Assembly: GCA_913063435.1 (NCBI GenBank)
Contig: CAJXYI010000009.1
Span: 1 to 61,016 of the forward strand
Direction of reading: 5' to 3'
DNA: 61,016 nt
DNA from: an uncultured Actinomycetales bacterium
GTDB lineage: Bacteria; Actinomycetota; Actinomycetes; S36-B12
Each line of letters opens with the position of its first letter. Positions within the stretch are counted from its first letter, which is position 1. This document shows, one piece after another, positions 7,865-16,833 of this stretch. The position numbers and the translations under genes were made by a program. The notes under the pieces are model-generated. The model had not been told where the DNA came from and did not search any database. It worked only from the letters and a program-made list of their open reading frames with translations.

Positions 7865-9331
7865 TCACCATACCATTCTTCTGAGCTCACCGCCCGCCGC
7901 GGAACGGCGGGCACGAATAGCACGATCAGCTGCCTCGCTGATGTTGGCGAGCACCGCTGTCGCGAACCGCTCGACGCGCTCATCGGCATAGTGCCAGTCA
8001 GAAGTGTCAGGTTGGGGGTCATCGAGCCACTGCAGGGCGAGCACATCGGAATCCGCACGCAGCAGCGGCAGGAACGCGGCATAGGCGAGACCGAGATCGA
8101 ACAGTCCCGCACCGACCATCGCGACCGCTGGCTGCCCGGTGGGGAGTCGCACCTCGATGTATTTCGCCCCTGACCGTCGAGCCCGATCGAGGCTGGCATC
8201 CACGTCATCGATCAGATCCGCGCCCACCACCGTGATCTCGACGACGGCTGATGCATTCGTCGCGTCATAGGTGGTTGCGCTCACCGTTTCGGCGGGGATC
8301 CCGGCGGCCGGACCCGGCGCGCTGATCGGACGCTGCCAATTCGTTTCAGCCAATACATCGGTCAGGATCGCTCGGTAGGCATCCGGCACGTACACGGGTG
8401 CAGCGGGCAGCTCGCGCAGAGCGGCATAGGCGACGGTGAGGCTGGAGCGATGATCCTGCAGGCCATCGGTGATCCCGGTTTGGGCGATGGCACGACCGCA
8501 GTTCACGCGCAGGCCCACCATCGTGGCGCCCTCCTTCAGCGCGATCCCCTGCGTTGCCGGATGGGTGAGCACGGGTTCGCGGAACCGTCCGATCACTCCC
8601 ATGTCCGTCAGCAGCACCAGGAGTCGCTGGCCTAACTGATCGGCAAGACCGCGGTGTCGAAACCTCGGATCGGTGGCCGTAGTTCCGGATTCGACGACGA
8701 AGGGGCCGTAGCGCACGGCACCCCAGTGCGCCACCATCTGCCCATCGGGGGCGAATGCGGCTTCACCAATGCGCGAACCATCGTCGATCTGCGCTGCTAT
8801 GCGGTCGGGGAAATAGATATCGGTGTTCGGATAACTCCAGCCGTAGCAGCGGTACATCAAGGTCGTCAGCCCCGCAGCATCCGCAGGTGTCAATTCCCGA
8901 ATAGTCGTCTCAACCGTGCTGGCTGGTGCATGCGCATCGATGACCTCCTCGTCGCTGTGATCGAAGACGCGAGAATGGGATTGCAGCGCCATCCGAACGA
9001 CGGTGACATTCGCGTGGCCGTCGGTGCTGACACTCGAACCGGTGATGATGCCCAAATTGATGAGCGGATGCAGAGTCGACGGTTCCGTCTGAATCGGGGC
9101 TCCCCCGTCACGCATACTGAGCACAGCCTCGGTGCCAACCGAATCGATCCTCAGCGTGACATCACCTTCGTCGACACCGGTCACACTGCGAGATCGAATA
9201 TCGTCGACGAGAAGTCGCACGGTCAATGCACAACCGTCTCCGTCACCGCCGAGTCTCTCAACCGTCATGCGTGCTGCTGCCGCAAGTGCGGCCGAACCGA
9301 TGTCGTCGGGAGGAGCGGTGATGGTGATCAC
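7865..9331 (-). CDS. HATPase-like domain fused to GNAT acetyltransferase
   Basis: A 488-residue protein. Residues 1 to about 115 resemble the RsbW-type HATPase fold of anti-sigma factors: a MRDGGAPI segment like the G1 box, then a short glycine-containing stretch. The N-box Asn is not evident, so ATP binding is doubtful. Residues about 140-300 form a GNAT domain with an acetyl-CoA binding RFRHRGLADQL motif. The last third has an IEVRLPTGQPAVAMV segment and is unassigned. The GTG at 9331 overlaps the sulfotransferase stop by 4 nt. The partner or substrate is unknown; the fusion suggests a stress or signalling modifier. Confidence 0.7.
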   Translation of the reverse strand: MITITAPPDDIGSAALAAAARMTVERLGGDGDGCALTVRLLVDDIRSRSVTGVDEGDVTLRIDSVGTEAVLSMRDGGAPIQTEPSTLHPLINLGIITGSSVSTDGHANVTVVRMALQSHSRVFDHSDEEVIDAHAPASTVETTIRELTPADAAGLTTLMYRCYGWSYPNTDIYFPDRIAAQIDDGSRIGEAAFAPDGQMVAHWGAVRYGPFVVESGTTATDPRFRHRGLADQLGQRLLVLLTDMGVIGRFREPVLTHPATQGIALKEGATMVGLRVNCGRAIAQTGITDGLQDHRSSLTVAYAALRELPAAPVYVPDAYRAILTDVLAETNWQRPISAPGPAAGIPAETVSATTYDATNASAVVEITVVGADLIDDVDASLDRARRSGAKYIEVRLPTGQPAVAMVGAGLFDLGLAYAAFLPLLRADSDVLALQWLDDPQPDTSDWHYADERVERFATAVLANISEAADRAIRARRSAAGGELRRMVW

Positions 9332-10197
9332 GGGTGCGGCACTCCCCGGGCGTCGAGTTCGGTCAAGATCTCGGCGTAGCGCTCATCGATGCGACGAGCC
9401 GTATCGTCGTCATAATCCTTGCGCCAACGGCCGACGTGCGCCTGCGTGGCGACGACGGTTTCATCGAACCAATCGCGCATCCGCTGGTCATCCTCGAGCT
9501 CGAGGAAGTCGAGTAATTCACCGAGGGCCTCGCTGCGTCGGGTAGCGGCCAACTGCTCGAGATCGACCCGCATGACCCGGCCCTGTGGGGCGCGTTGCTC
9601 GGCTTCGTGAGCTTCGACCATCCGATCGCGCCACTCGGTCAGTCCGGCGAACACCTCATCCGGTCCGAACGGCTTGGCCACGAACGATGCGGCGACATCA
9701 CGGCCATCGCGCATCATGTGCACGACCCGACCTTCGGGGAACAACGCAAGCACGCGGTCCGCCGCACGGGCGTTCGCCGGTGTCGTATCCACCCAGCGAC
9801 CCTCCGGGTTGCGTCGGACCCGTGAGGACGTGACGGTCTCGGCGAACTGTCGCGATGCAGCGAATGGATCGTGAGCGAACTGTGCGATGTAGTCGTCGAG
9901 CAGCGCTCGCATCTCGTCCTTCGTGACCCGGCGATGCAGCCCCGAGACCGCACCCGAGGGCTTGACCCGCTCGAACCAGTGGGCGAAGACGTTATGGGCC
10001 ACCGTCTCGGGGGTGCACAACCGGGCATAGGCGTCAGCGAGCCCACCGGCTGAGGCGATGAACCGCAACTCCCGGGGATTGGTGGACCCGACATCGCGGT
10101 GATGACCGATCAGCCGACCAGCGATCGTGGTCCCGCTGCGTCCGGTGCCCCCCACGAAGATCGGGTTGTTCGGCGCTGTACGGATCACCAGGGACAC
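9328..10197 (-). CDS. Sulfotransferase family protein
   Basis: A 289-residue protein. The N-terminal FVGGTGRSGTT is the 5'-phosphosulfate-binding loop of PAPS-dependent sulfotransferases, and MMRDGRDVAASF is the 3'-phosphate-binding motif. The enzyme should move sulfate from PAPS to a hydroxyl or amine acceptor; the acceptor is unknown. I chose the GTG at 10197 because a TAGGCT hexamer (10205-10210) sits 7 nt upstream and the motif begins soon after. The longer frame to 10278 would run through that promoter and into the divergent gntR promoter. It is the first gene of the operon continuing to vapC. Confidence 0.85.
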   Translation of the reverse strand: MSLVIRTAPNNPIFVGGTGRSGTTIAGRLIGHHRDVGSTNPRELRFIASAGGLADAYARLCTPETVAHNVFAHWFERVKPSGAVSGLHRRVTKDEMRALLDDYIAQFAHDPFAASRQFAETVTSSRVRRNPEGRWVDTTPANARAADRVLALFPEGRVVHMMRDGRDVAASFVAKPFGPDEVFAGLTEWRDRMVEAHEAEQRAPQGRVMRVDLEQLAATRRSEALGELLDFLELEDDQRMRDWFDETVVATQAHVGRWRKDYDDDTARRIDERYAEILTELDARGVPHP

Positions 10198-10204
10198 ACC
10201 CCCG

Positions 10205-10279
10205 AGCCTAACCAGCCAGGGGCCTGGCCAGCCCGAATCCGACCCGGCACTAGACAACCTGTCCGGATGTCCGTACATT
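10205..10279. promoter_or_regulatory. Divergent promoters and candidate GntR operator
   Basis: On the minus strand TAGGCT at 10210-10205 precedes the sulfotransferase GTG by 7 nt. On the plus strand TAGACA (10251-10256) and TACATT (10274-10279) have 17-bp spacing and end 7 nt before the gntR GTG. Both look like leaderless promoters. The partial palindrome ATGT-CCGT-ACAT at 10267-10278 overlaps the plus-strand -10, a suitable place for autorepression by the GntR protein. Promoter calls are by eye. Confidence 0.45.
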
Positions 10280-10286
10280 TGCCCTC

Positions 10287-11084
10287 GTGACTTCCCAGGC
10301 CGCTCTCGGGGCCCGCCGCCCCGATCGATCCAGTCCCGTCCCGCTCTGGGCCCAGGTGTGCGATGACCTGCGGCGCCGGATCACCGCCGGGGAGTTCGAG
10401 GCCGGCTTCCCGGGCGAATTGAGTTTGACCGAGGCCTACGAGGTCAGCCGACACACGATCCGCGAGGCCATGCGCGTGCTGCGCGAGGAAGGGGTCATTC
10501 GGCGCGAGCGCGGCCGCGGCACGACCCTCGAACGTCGCCGCATCGCCGCGAGCATGGGCACCCTGTATTCACTGTTCGACACGATGACGGAACAGGGTCT
10601 CGATCAGGCCAGCGAGGTTCGCCGTCTCGCCCGCACCGTCAACGCAGTCGTCGCCACGAAGTTGGAAGTCCCGGCCGACACCGAACTGATCGTCATCGAA
10701 CGCGTGCGCTTCGCTGACAACGAACCCCTCGCTCTGGACACCTCATGGTTACCGTCGAGCATCGCCGCACCGCTTCTCGATGTCGACTTCACCGCCACCG
10801 GTTTGTACGCCGAACTCACGCGGCGCTGTGGTGTCACAGTCGACTCAGGCTCCGAGCGCATCACCGCTTTGATCGCGCCACGCCACATCGGCGAACTACT
10901 CGACGTGTCGAGTCAGACCGCGGTGCTCGCCATCGAACGCCTAGCCCGCAGCGGTGCGACCGCTGTGGAATGGCGTGAGACCTACATCCGTGGTGACCGC
11001 TTCGCCCTCGATGTGAGTTGGACACCGCAGTCCTCCCTGCTCACCGCCACCACCGAAAAAGAGGTTCTCGCATGGCAATCTTGA
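10287..11084 (+). CDS. GntR family regulator with UTRA domain
   Basis: A 265-residue regulator. A winged helix-turn-helix occupies about 20-85, with the GntR signature VSRHTIREAMRVLREEGVIRRERGRGT written across the recognition helix and wing (positions about 50-76). Residues about 95-245 form a UTRA ligand-binding domain of the HutC subfamily (IERVRFADNEPLALDTSWLP). The ligand is unknown. GTG at 10287 is the likely leaderless start. Its last 13 nt overlap the downstream permease gene, so it probably controls that permease and perhaps the divergent sulfotransferase operon. Confidence 0.88.
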   Translation: MTSQAALGARRPDRSSPVPLWAQVCDDLRRRITAGEFEAGFPGELSLTEAYEVSRHTIREAMRVLREEGVIRRERGRGTTLERRRIAASMGTLYSLFDTMTEQGLDQASEVRRLARTVNAVVATKLEVPADTELIVIERVRFADNEPLALDTSWLPSSIAAPLLDVDFTATGLYAELTRRCGVTVDSGSERITALIAPRHIGELLDVSSQTAVLAIERLARSGATAVEWRETYIRGDRFALDVSWTPQSSLLTATTEKEVLAWQS

Positions 11085-12034
11085 CCGTCGTCGCCGCCAT
11101 CCTCGCCGTGTTCATCGGCATGGCTGTCGGATTGCTCGGTGGAGGTGGGTCGATTCTCACCACACCCCTGCTCGTGTATGTCGTAGGTTTCGATCCGAAG
11201 GCGGCCATCACCGCAAGCTTGTTCGTCGTCGCGATCACCTCCGTCTTCGGCCTCATCAGTCATGCTCGCGCCGGACGCGTGGTGTGGAAGACAGGTGTGC
11301 TGTTCGGCATCGCCGGCATGGTCGGTGCCTTCATCGGTGGTCAGATCGGTGCTCGCCTCCCCGGCGCACTCCTGCTCATCGCGTTCGCCGTGATGATGGG
11401 CGTGACTGCCGTGGCCATGATCCGCGGACGCAAGCAGGTCGCCGCGAAATCCCACGGTGGGCGCCCGATCGTACGCATCCTGATCGACGGATTGGTCGTC
11501 GGCTTGGTGACCGGCTTGGTCGGGGCTGGCGGCGGCTTCCTCGTCGTGCCCGCGCTCGTCCTGCTCGGTGGCCTCTCCATGCCGAACGCGGTGGCCACCT
11601 CCCTGCTCGTCGTCGCGATGAAATCCGTCGCTGGATTCTTCGGCTATGCCGTGTCCTTCGGCGGTGGATCGTTGATCGCCTGGAATTCCGAGATCGACCT
11701 GGACTGGCCGATCATCCTGATCGTGACCGCTGCTGCCATCACCGGTGCTGTAGTGGGAAGTCGACTCGTGGGCAAGATCCACCCGGATCTGTTGCGCAAG
11801 ATCTTCGGCTGGTTCGTCCTCCTGATGGCGGTCTTCATCCTGGTCCAGGAAGTCGGTGTGACCGTCTTCGAATTCGCCCAGAGTGGTCCACTGCAGGCCA
11901 TCGAGGTGATCGTCGGCATCATCGTGATCATCGCCGCGTTCACCTGGATCATCCGGCGGCCCGTGCAGGTCGAGGTCGCGAACTTCACCGAGCCTACGGC
12001 CGACGACAACTCCCCGGCTCCGCCGAAGACCTAG
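11072..12034 (+). CDS. TauE/SafE (TSUP) family membrane permease
   Basis: A 320-residue membrane protein with about eight hydrophobic segments. It has the two related GGGG-type loops of the TSUP family (VGLLGGGGSILTTPL near the N-terminus and VGAGGGFLVVPALV in the middle). Members export or import sulfite, sulfonates or other organic anions, or sulfur compounds. ATG at 11072 starts inside the gntR 3' end, implying translational coupling. Placement beside a sulfotransferase fits a sulfur-compound theme, but that is inference. Confidence 0.85.
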   Translation: MAILTVVAAILAVFIGMAVGLLGGGGSILTTPLLVYVVGFDPKAAITASLFVVAITSVFGLISHARAGRVVWKTGVLFGIAGMVGAFIGGQIGARLPGALLLIAFAVMMGVTAVAMIRGRKQVAAKSHGGRPIVRILIDGLVVGLVTGLVGAGGGFLVVPALVLLGGLSMPNAVATSLLVVAMKSVAGFFGYAVSFGGGSLIAWNSEIDLDWPIILIVTAAAITGAVVGSRLVGKIHPDLLRKIFGWFVLLMAVFILVQEVGVTVFEFAQSGPLQAIEVIVGIIVIIAAFTWIIRRPVQVEVANFTEPTADDNSPAPPKT

Positions 12035-12102
12035 TCACCACGCGTCCTCATGGCATCTTCGCTGAGAGGTGCGCATCGCCGTCCAGGCAGCGAACGGAGT
12101 GG

Positions 12103-13311
12103 TCATCGAATCACCCGTGGCTCGGCGCTGACGGGAAGTCGTATGCGTTCGAAGGCTGGGCGATAGCGCAACGGCTGTCGCACCAACGCCTCCCAGTCGG
12201 TCGAACCGCGGCTATATGAGATCACGACACTGCCAGGAACTTCGAAGAGATCGGGATGGGCGAGGACGAGGTAGGTCAGTGCGCCGTCGAATCCTTCGGC
12301 GGGTAGCGACATCACCGCCGGATGCGCGGTGTAAGGGCCGAAGGGATGGGAAGCCGTCCACACCGCGACGTCATCACCGAGGTCACCGTCCTTCGTGCTC
12401 ACTACGTACCAGACGCCATCGCGAGCGAAAACCGAGAGCACCTGGGCAACACCACCATCAGCCTTGATCAAGGTCGCCACCTGCGATCGTTGGGCTGACC
12501 AGCGCTCGCCGTCCCAGAACTGCCACCGATCCTGGTCTGCTAGGTCACCCCACCTGGCTCGCGCTGCATGCAGCGACCAGCCGTATACGCCATCGCGCTG
12601 CGGATTTCGTGTGCCGTAGACATAGATCCACTCGTCATCGCCCCGCCACATCGCCGAACCCCAGGTGATGCGCGAGCCGGACGGGTCATCTTCCTGCAGA
12701 TCGATGGTCTCCAGCACCCGCGGGGCACCCTGGTGGGGGATCCGCATCCGCACCAGGCTCGTTCCCAGGATGACGAACCCGAGATCATCTGCTGCGGTCG
12801 TAGCGACCCGCTGCATCATGATGGCAACATCCTCGACGCCACCGCTGGATCGTGCGACGAGAGACATCGGCCAGTAGCCAACGCCGTCGTCACGATCGCT
12901 CACGACTTCCCTGCCGTCTGGTCCTGAGACCACACAGACCTGATCGCCATCGAAGAGCATCACGGAATTGCGAACGACGGAACCGCCCGGGTACGACCTC
13001 TCCCGCAGGGTGTCACCGAACAGTACGAGCCGTCTGCCATCACCGAGTTCGATGCTCATGGCGCCGTCACCACCCTGGAAACCCGGGTGGGCCAGGAAGG
13101 TCGCCGCCAGTTGATCGAGATCCTCGACCGTCGTCGGCTGCGGATAGGTGCGGCAATCGGTCAGCAACTCAACACCATCGACGATACCGGGGGCGGTCAC
13201 GATGTCCTGCGCACTCGGAGCAGCACAGGCGGTGAGGAAGGCAAGCAGCGCGGAACCCACGAGTACACGCAGCACATCCCAAGGGTGTCCGGCGATCCCA
13301 TGTGTGCCCAC
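12103..13311 (-). CDS. Lipoprotein, probable five-bladed beta-propeller (DUF4185-like)
   Basis: A 402-residue protein starting at a GTG at 13311. The N-terminal signal has a hydrophobic LLVGSALLAFLTAC-like run ending at a lipobox Cys near residue 28, so it should be anchored outside the membrane. The body has recurring beta-strand segments such as LVLFGDTLRERS, WGSAMWRGDDEWIYVYG and GVWYVVSTKDGD, the pattern of DUF4185/GH-like propellers. No catalytic residues can be assigned. It is separated from the GH63-like gene by 65 nt, and the same strand and theme suggest a shared role in glycan handling. Confidence 0.6.
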   Translation of the reverse strand: MGTHGIAGHPWDVLRVLVGSALLAFLTACAAPSAQDIVTAPGIVDGVELLTDCRTYPQPTTVEDLDQLAATFLAHPGFQGGDGAMSIELGDGRRLVLFGDTLRERSYPGGSVVRNSVMLFDGDQVCVVSGPDGREVVSDRDDGVGYWPMSLVARSSGGVEDVAIMMQRVATTAADDLGFVILGTSLVRMRIPHQGAPRVLETIDLQEDDPSGSRITWGSAMWRGDDEWIYVYGTRNPQRDGVYGWSLHAARARWGDLADQDRWQFWDGERWSAQRSQVATLIKADGGVAQVLSVFARDGVWYVVSTKDGDLGDDVAVWTASHPFGPYTAHPAVMSLPAEGFDGALTYLVLAHPDLFEVPGSVVISYSRGSTDWEALVRQPLRYRPAFERIRLPVSAEPRVIR

Positions 13312-13376
13312 AACCGTGTCCGCTAGTGATCGGTCCGGGACAGTCGCATGAACCCGAAGGTCCCCGTGTCACATCA

Positions 13377-16055
13377 TCAGTGCAGTTGCTCCCGGATAGT
13401 GAGGGAACCAGGTCTGAGGTCACCGCGGAATTGCAGGAGCAGGGCCAGCGCAGCAGTCCATCCGGTCTGATGGCTCGCACCCACCCCGTGGCCGTCATCA
13501 CCGTCGAAGTACTCGAAGAACGGCACGAGATCGCGCCAGTGCGGATCGGTTTGGAAGTAGTCGTTATCGCCGAAGACAGCACGATGACCGGCGTCATCGC
13601 GCACCACGAGCCCGGTCAATCGTCGCGCCAGCCGATCACCGAGGGCAGCCAGGGAGATCCGCTGCGATGGGTCGTCGGGATCTGCAACGGTCAGGGTGTC
13701 GCCGGTGAATCGGGCATAGGCGTTCAGGGCCTGCAGGAACAGGAAGTTCATCGGCACCCAGACTGGACCGCGCCAGTTGCTGTTGCCGCCGAACATCCGA
13801 TTCAGCGACTCCGCCGGCGCATAGGCGATGGTGAAGGCCTGCTCACCGACACGGCAGACGAACGGATCATCGCGATACTGCTGCGACAGCGATCGAATAC
13901 CGTGGTCGGACAATAATTGGCCGGGATCCAGAACATGATCGAGGATGCGCTGCAGTCGATCGAGTTTGACCACGGCCAGCATTTCGTGGCTGCCATCGCC
14001 ACCGCTGACTCGCAGCGACACGTCATCATCGGTGAAGTCATACACCCGCCGAAGCTCCACCAGCCGGTCACGGATATCGGAGATGGCATCGGCAGCCTTC
14101 ACCGGTATGGAGATGGACGCGAACAGGGGAACCAGTCCCTGCAGGGAGATGACCTTGAGCGGTTGAACAGTGCCATCAGGCAACTCGATTGCGTCACCAT
14201 AGAAACCGATGTCGTCGTTCCATAGGCTGACCTGGTCGACACCGCGTTCCAAGGCTCGAGCGATCAGCCAGGCGTTCCACACCCAGCGGCCGAACATCGC
14301 TTCGTAGCCGGGATCGAATTGCGACAGCTCGATACTGATCTCCAGCATCTGCAGGGTCATCGTGGCCATCCACGCGGTGCCATCGACCTGATCGAGGACA
14401 CCACCCATCGGCAACGGCTGATCCCGATCGAAGACACCGATATTGTCCATGCCCAGGAAGCCGCCTCCGAAGACACCGCGATCCTCGGTGTCATCCTGAT
14501 TCAGCCACCACGTCATGTTCACTAAGAGCGCGCGATAGGCGGACTCGAGGAATTCGACATCTCCCCGGCCGGTGTGCGCCTTGTCCATCTGATAGACCTG
14601 CCAGGCAGCCCAGGCATTCACCGGTGGATTGGTGTCGGAGAACGACCATTCATAGGCCGGGATCTGCCCGTGTGGATGCTGCGTGGTCGATGTCAGCAAC
14701 AGCAGCGTCTGCTGCTTTGCGAATTCGGGATCGATAAACGCCATCGTGACGCAGTGGAACGCCAGGTCCCAGGCAGCGAACCACGGATACTCCCACGCAT
14801 CAGGCATGAGAACCACATCAGCCATGAGGAAGTGCTTCCAGTCATGGTTGCGACCGGCCAGGCGCTCCTGAGGCGGTGCCGGCTGCGTGGGATCCCCTTT
14901 GAGCCACCGACCCACCGCATAGTGGTAGTACTGCTTGCACCACAGCAGGCCCGCCAAGGCCTGCCGCTGCACGAGCAGCTCGTCATCGGTCAGCGAAGAC
15001 GCCGCGATGGAGGCGTAGAAGTCATCGGCTTCACGCTTGCGGGCTGTGATGATGTCGTCGGCATCGGCGAAAGGCAGGGACTGCTCGACCGGTGACAATC
15101 GGAGCGTGACAGTCACGGTCTCACCGGACTCGACATCGAAACTAGCCAATGCCGCGACCTTGGATCCCGCATCGACCGACACCGCTGTCGATTCACCATG
15201 GACGAGAAATCGATCGATGCCATCCTTCGTCGTCGCCGAAGCGTTCGCGGAATCGAACAACTGCGAATTATTGGTCTCGTTCTCACAGAAAACCAACCCT
15301 GGGACATTCGTACCGCTGGATGCGACATAGAGCCAGCGGTCGCCGAGAACATCGTGGTGGGTATGCGCAGCGCCGTCGCCCACGCGCGTGATGCGCGGTG
15401 CCTGCGCGTCGACATCCCAGGACCAGGTATTGCGAAACCACATCTGCGGGATCACGACGAGAGGCGCCGGATCTGGTCCACGATTGGTCGCCGTGATACG
15501 CCAGATGAGGTCCTCGTGCGATGCCTTCGCATACTCGCAGGTGACATCGAAATAGCGGTTCTCTCGCCACTGTGTTTCCAACGCATCGAACAGCTCGTAT
15601 TCACCTTCATCCTGACCGCGAGCAGCATTCGTCGCGATCAGGTCTTCATAGGGGAATCGAGCCTGCGGATACTTGTAGACCATCGATGCATAGGCATGGG
15701 TGGGCAGATTGTCGGTATAGAACCAGTAGTCCTTGACGTCCTCACCGTGATTGCCCTGCGCGTTCGTCAATCCGAACGGGCGCTCCTTGATGATCGGGTC
15801 CTGGCCATTCCACAACGCCAGGCCGAGGCACAGGATCTGATCCCGGTCGCACCACCCCGCGAGCGCATCCTCGTTCCATCGGTAGGCCCGGCTGCGCGCA
15901 TGTTCGAAAGGAAAGTACGACCACGCGTCACCATCGGCGCTGTAGTCCTCTCGCACCGTGCCCCACGCGCGTTCACTGAGATATGTGCCCCAGCGCTGCC
16001 AATCGACAGTGTTCTCGCGCTGCTCACGTAGGCGTTCGTGCTCCGCGGTCACCAC
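13377..16055 (-). CDS. GH63-like glycoside hydrolase (MGH1/glucosidase family)
   Basis: An 892-residue protein without a signal peptide. The N-terminal half is beta-rich and contains WNEDALAGWCDRDQ and PQMWFRNTWSWD. The second half is an (alpha/alpha)6 barrel with DWKHFLMADVVLMPDAWEYP, YEWSFSDTNPPV and GNSNWRGPVWVPMNF, matching the GH63-related clan that includes glucosyl- or mannosylglycerate hydrolases and processing alpha-glucosidases. The substrate is not certain. The GTG at 16055 has a GGGAGG 10 nt upstream and is preferred over the ATG at 16097. Either way the start overlaps the heme oxygenase 3' end. Confidence 0.8.
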   Translation of the reverse strand: MVTAEHERLREQRENTVDWQRWGTYLSERAWGTVREDYSADGDAWSYFPFEHARSRAYRWNEDALAGWCDRDQILCLGLALWNGQDPIIKERPFGLTNAQGNHGEDVKDYWFYTDNLPTHAYASMVYKYPQARFPYEDLIATNAARGQDEGEYELFDALETQWRENRYFDVTCEYAKASHEDLIWRITATNRGPDPAPLVVIPQMWFRNTWSWDVDAQAPRITRVGDGAAHTHHDVLGDRWLYVASSGTNVPGLVFCENETNNSQLFDSANASATTKDGIDRFLVHGESTAVSVDAGSKVAALASFDVESGETVTVTLRLSPVEQSLPFADADDIITARKREADDFYASIAASSLTDDELLVQRQALAGLLWCKQYYHYAVGRWLKGDPTQPAPPQERLAGRNHDWKHFLMADVVLMPDAWEYPWFAAWDLAFHCVTMAFIDPEFAKQQTLLLLTSTTQHPHGQIPAYEWSFSDTNPPVNAWAAWQVYQMDKAHTGRGDVEFLESAYRALLVNMTWWLNQDDTEDRGVFGGGFLGMDNIGVFDRDQPLPMGGVLDQVDGTAWMATMTLQMLEISIELSQFDPGYEAMFGRWVWNAWLIARALERGVDQVSLWNDDIGFYGDAIELPDGTVQPLKVISLQGLVPLFASISIPVKAADAISDIRDRLVELRRVYDFTDDDVSLRVSGGDGSHEMLAVVKLDRLQRILDHVLDPGQLLSDHGIRSLSQQYRDDPFVCRVGEQAFTIAYAPAESLNRMFGGNSNWRGPVWVPMNFLFLQALNAYARFTGDTLTVADPDDPSQRISLAALGDRLARRLTGLVVRDDAGHRAVFGDNDYFQTDPHWRDLVPFFEYFDGDDGHGVGASHQTGWTAALALLLQFRGDLRPGSLTIREQLH

Positions 16056-16812
16056 GCCGGCCCTGCCTCCCTCGGCGCGATCCGCCGTCGGGGGCATTCA
16101 ACACCATCGTGTGCCGAGTCTCCGCCGACGCGATGCCTCCAATGGACGATCGTTCTCCCATGGACAGGCCGCAGCATTCGCCGAGCTCGGCGAAGAGCAC
16201 GGAGTTCGACTCGAAAGCCACTTCGCATTCGGCGATGAACTCTGCCTGCTCCGTAGGCGTCCACGGCACGAGATCGAGAAGGGCTCGATAGGTACGGCGG
16301 TAATGATGTGTGTCACCGAGATCAGAGAAGTCGTAGTAGGTCAGATGATCGGCCGAAACTCCGTAATGCCGCTGCACGAGCCGTGAGATGGCCTGACCTC
16401 CAGCCAGATCGCCGAGGTAGCGGGTGTAGTGGTGGGCGAGGAGACGATGCGGGGAAGCCGCGCTTTCCGAGATCGCAGCGACATACGCCGAAACCGCCGG
16501 GCTATCGAGCATCCGTCCGCGACTGCCGAAGCACTCGAGGTCGGCACACAGTCTCTCTGTGCGATCAAGCGCCCGGTGATCGAACAATCCGACCGTGGGA
16601 TCCGCCGTGTGTGCTTTCATCTGCTCTTCGAGTTCCGTATAGACCGGGACCAGCGATTCGAGCAGGGACACCAGCGCGCGCACATTGAGCGATCCCGCCA
16701 TCAGCATCTGGATGAACTGCTGGGACTCGGCCTGATCATGCGCCGCCGACGTCGCCTCCCGCAGCCGGAGGCTGAACGCAGGTGGGTCAGGCGTATCGGC
16801 AAGCAGCGACAT
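16024..16812 (-). CDS. hmuO: Heme oxygenase
   Basis: A 262-residue protein. The HmuO/HO-1 fold is clear: SLRLREATSAAHDQAES holds the proximal His, and the distal helix motif YLGDLAGGQAISR holds the flexible glycines. A further conserved stretch is YYDFSDLGD. The enzyme opens heme to biliverdin, CO and iron with electrons from a reductase. The catalytic domain ends by about residue 215; the remaining 45 residues are Gly- and Arg-rich and overlap the GH63-like gene start, so they may not be structured. AAGGAG precedes the ATG at 16812 by 8 nt. It lies 21 nt after bfr and fits an iron-recovery operon. Confidence 0.9.
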   Translation of the reverse strand: MSLLADTPDPPAFSLRLREATSAAHDQAESQQFIQMLMAGSLNVRALVSLLESLVPVYTELEEQMKAHTADPTVGLFDHRALDRTERLCADLECFGSRGRMLDSPAVSAYVAAISESAASPHRLLAHHYTRYLGDLAGGQAISRLVQRHYGVSADHLTYYDFSDLGDTHHYRRTYRALLDLVPWTPTEQAEFIAECEVAFESNSVLFAELGECCGLSMGERSSIGGIASAETRHTMVLNAPDGGSRRGRQGRRGDRGARTPT

Positions 16813-16833
16813 CTGGGGATCTCCTTTTCAGCC

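Noticed and set aside
14000-16000. Long plus-strand open frames opposite the GH63-like gene
   Set aside because: These are shadows of a GC-rich coding strand, with no start context or motifs.
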